Origin: an uncultured Eubacteriales bacterium
GTDB lineage: Bacteria > Bacillota > Clostridia > Oscillospirales > Oscillospiraceae
Length of the DNA: 24,823 nt
NCBI GenBank assembly: GCA_900544945.1
Contig: UQXG01000012.1
Location: forward strand, 1 to 24,823
Direction: 5' to 3'
Each line of letters begins with the position of its first letter. Positions within the stretch are counted from its first letter, which is position 1. The notes below the pieces were generated by a model. It saw nothing but the letters and a program-made list of their open reading frames with translations. It did not search any database and was not told the origin of the DNA. Position numbers and translations under genes: made by a program. Positions 24,623 through 24,823 of this stretch are shown here, one piece after another.

Positions 24623-24676
24623 GGGTGGTGCTCCGCGCAGCGAATCTAAAATCTCAATGACTGCCGGTGGCAGTCA
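24623..24676 (-). repeat. Repeat unit, right copy flanking the LuxR-type gene
   Basis: The opposite-strand copy of the unit at 22000-22052: GGGTGGTGCTCCGCGCAGCG, AATCTAAAATCT, then the 8-3-8 palindrome TGACTGCCGGTGGCAGTCA (24658-24676). Stem sequences differ from the left copy in a compensating way, so the hairpin is conserved while its outer bases change. Confidence 0.75.
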
Positions 24677-24712
24677 TACCACAATGTGCTGCTGGCAAAA
24701 ATCTTTGATTTT

Positions 24713-24817
24713 TGACTGAGGGATTGCCAAAATTTTTGGTTCTGATCCCCTCAGTCATGGCCTTGCGGGAGACGGCCATGACAGCATGAATTATGGTATG
24801 ATTGCCACTGGCAATCA
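24713..24817. repeat. Three consecutive hairpins at the window end
   Basis: A long inverted repeat (TGACTGAGGGAT at 24713 with ATCCCCTCAGTCA ending 24757, inner CCAAAA/TTTTGG), then CATGGCC/GGCCATG (24756-24780), then an 8-3-8 palindrome TGATTGCCACTGGCAATCA (24799-24817) of the same family as those at 22000 and 24658. The remainder of 24540-24823 shows no coding feature. Confidence 0.6.
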
Positions 24818-24823
24818 TCAATA

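Noticed and set aside
24623..24823. Possible tRNA or structured RNA gene in the right-hand intergenic region
   Set aside because: No cloverleaf with T-arm sequence or CCA end and no riboswitch core is visible; the hairpins are simple palindromes of a repeat family.

Overview
The window looks like chromosomal DNA from a GC-rich, gut-type Clostridia, most likely of the Oscillospiraceae/Ruminococcaceae group. This is inferred from strong AGGAGG-type ribosome binding sites, a very large secreted protein built of beta-helix modules separated by Cys/His knuckles, and many short palindromic intergenic repeats of a style common in those genomes. No rRNA, tRNA, CRISPR array, transposase or phage gene was seen.

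Region 1 (1-10653, minus strand) is one long, tightly packed operon. Read in transcription order it encodes an 18-codon leader ORF, RidA, a peptide-binding lipoprotein, two permeases, an M24 metallopeptidase, two transport ATPases, a second M24 peptidase, an amidohydrolase-like protein that has lost its metal ligands, and a fold-type I PLP enzyme. It starts at a textbook promoter (TTGACA-17-TATAAT at 10605-10633) flanked by a perfect 19-bp palindrome. The likely job is to import small peptides, possibly Xaa-Pro peptides, hydrolyse them in the cytosol and process a released amino acid with the PLP enzyme. RidA would remove reactive enamine/imine by-products. The substrate is not known.

Region 2 (10654-11531, plus strand) carries a divergent YheO/DauR-like regulator, the obvious candidate to control the operon. 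Its leader is unusual: two overlapping short ORFs, and a strong Shine-Dalgarno separated from the ATG by a perfect hairpin whose removal would restore normal spacing.

Region 3 (11532-11814) holds intergenic palindromic repeats and a strong bidirectional terminator that separates the regulator from the next convergent operon.

Region 4 (11815-24535, minus strand) is a surface module: a MalT-like ATP-dependent LuxR regulator, then a 2943-residue secreted protein and, coupled to it, a lipoprotein with SH3-like segments. The large protein has no visible sortase or S-layer anchor, so the lipoprotein may tether it. Inverted copies of one repeat (22000-22052 and 24623-24676) flank the LuxR gene. Bases 24540-24823 contain only repeats and hairpins.
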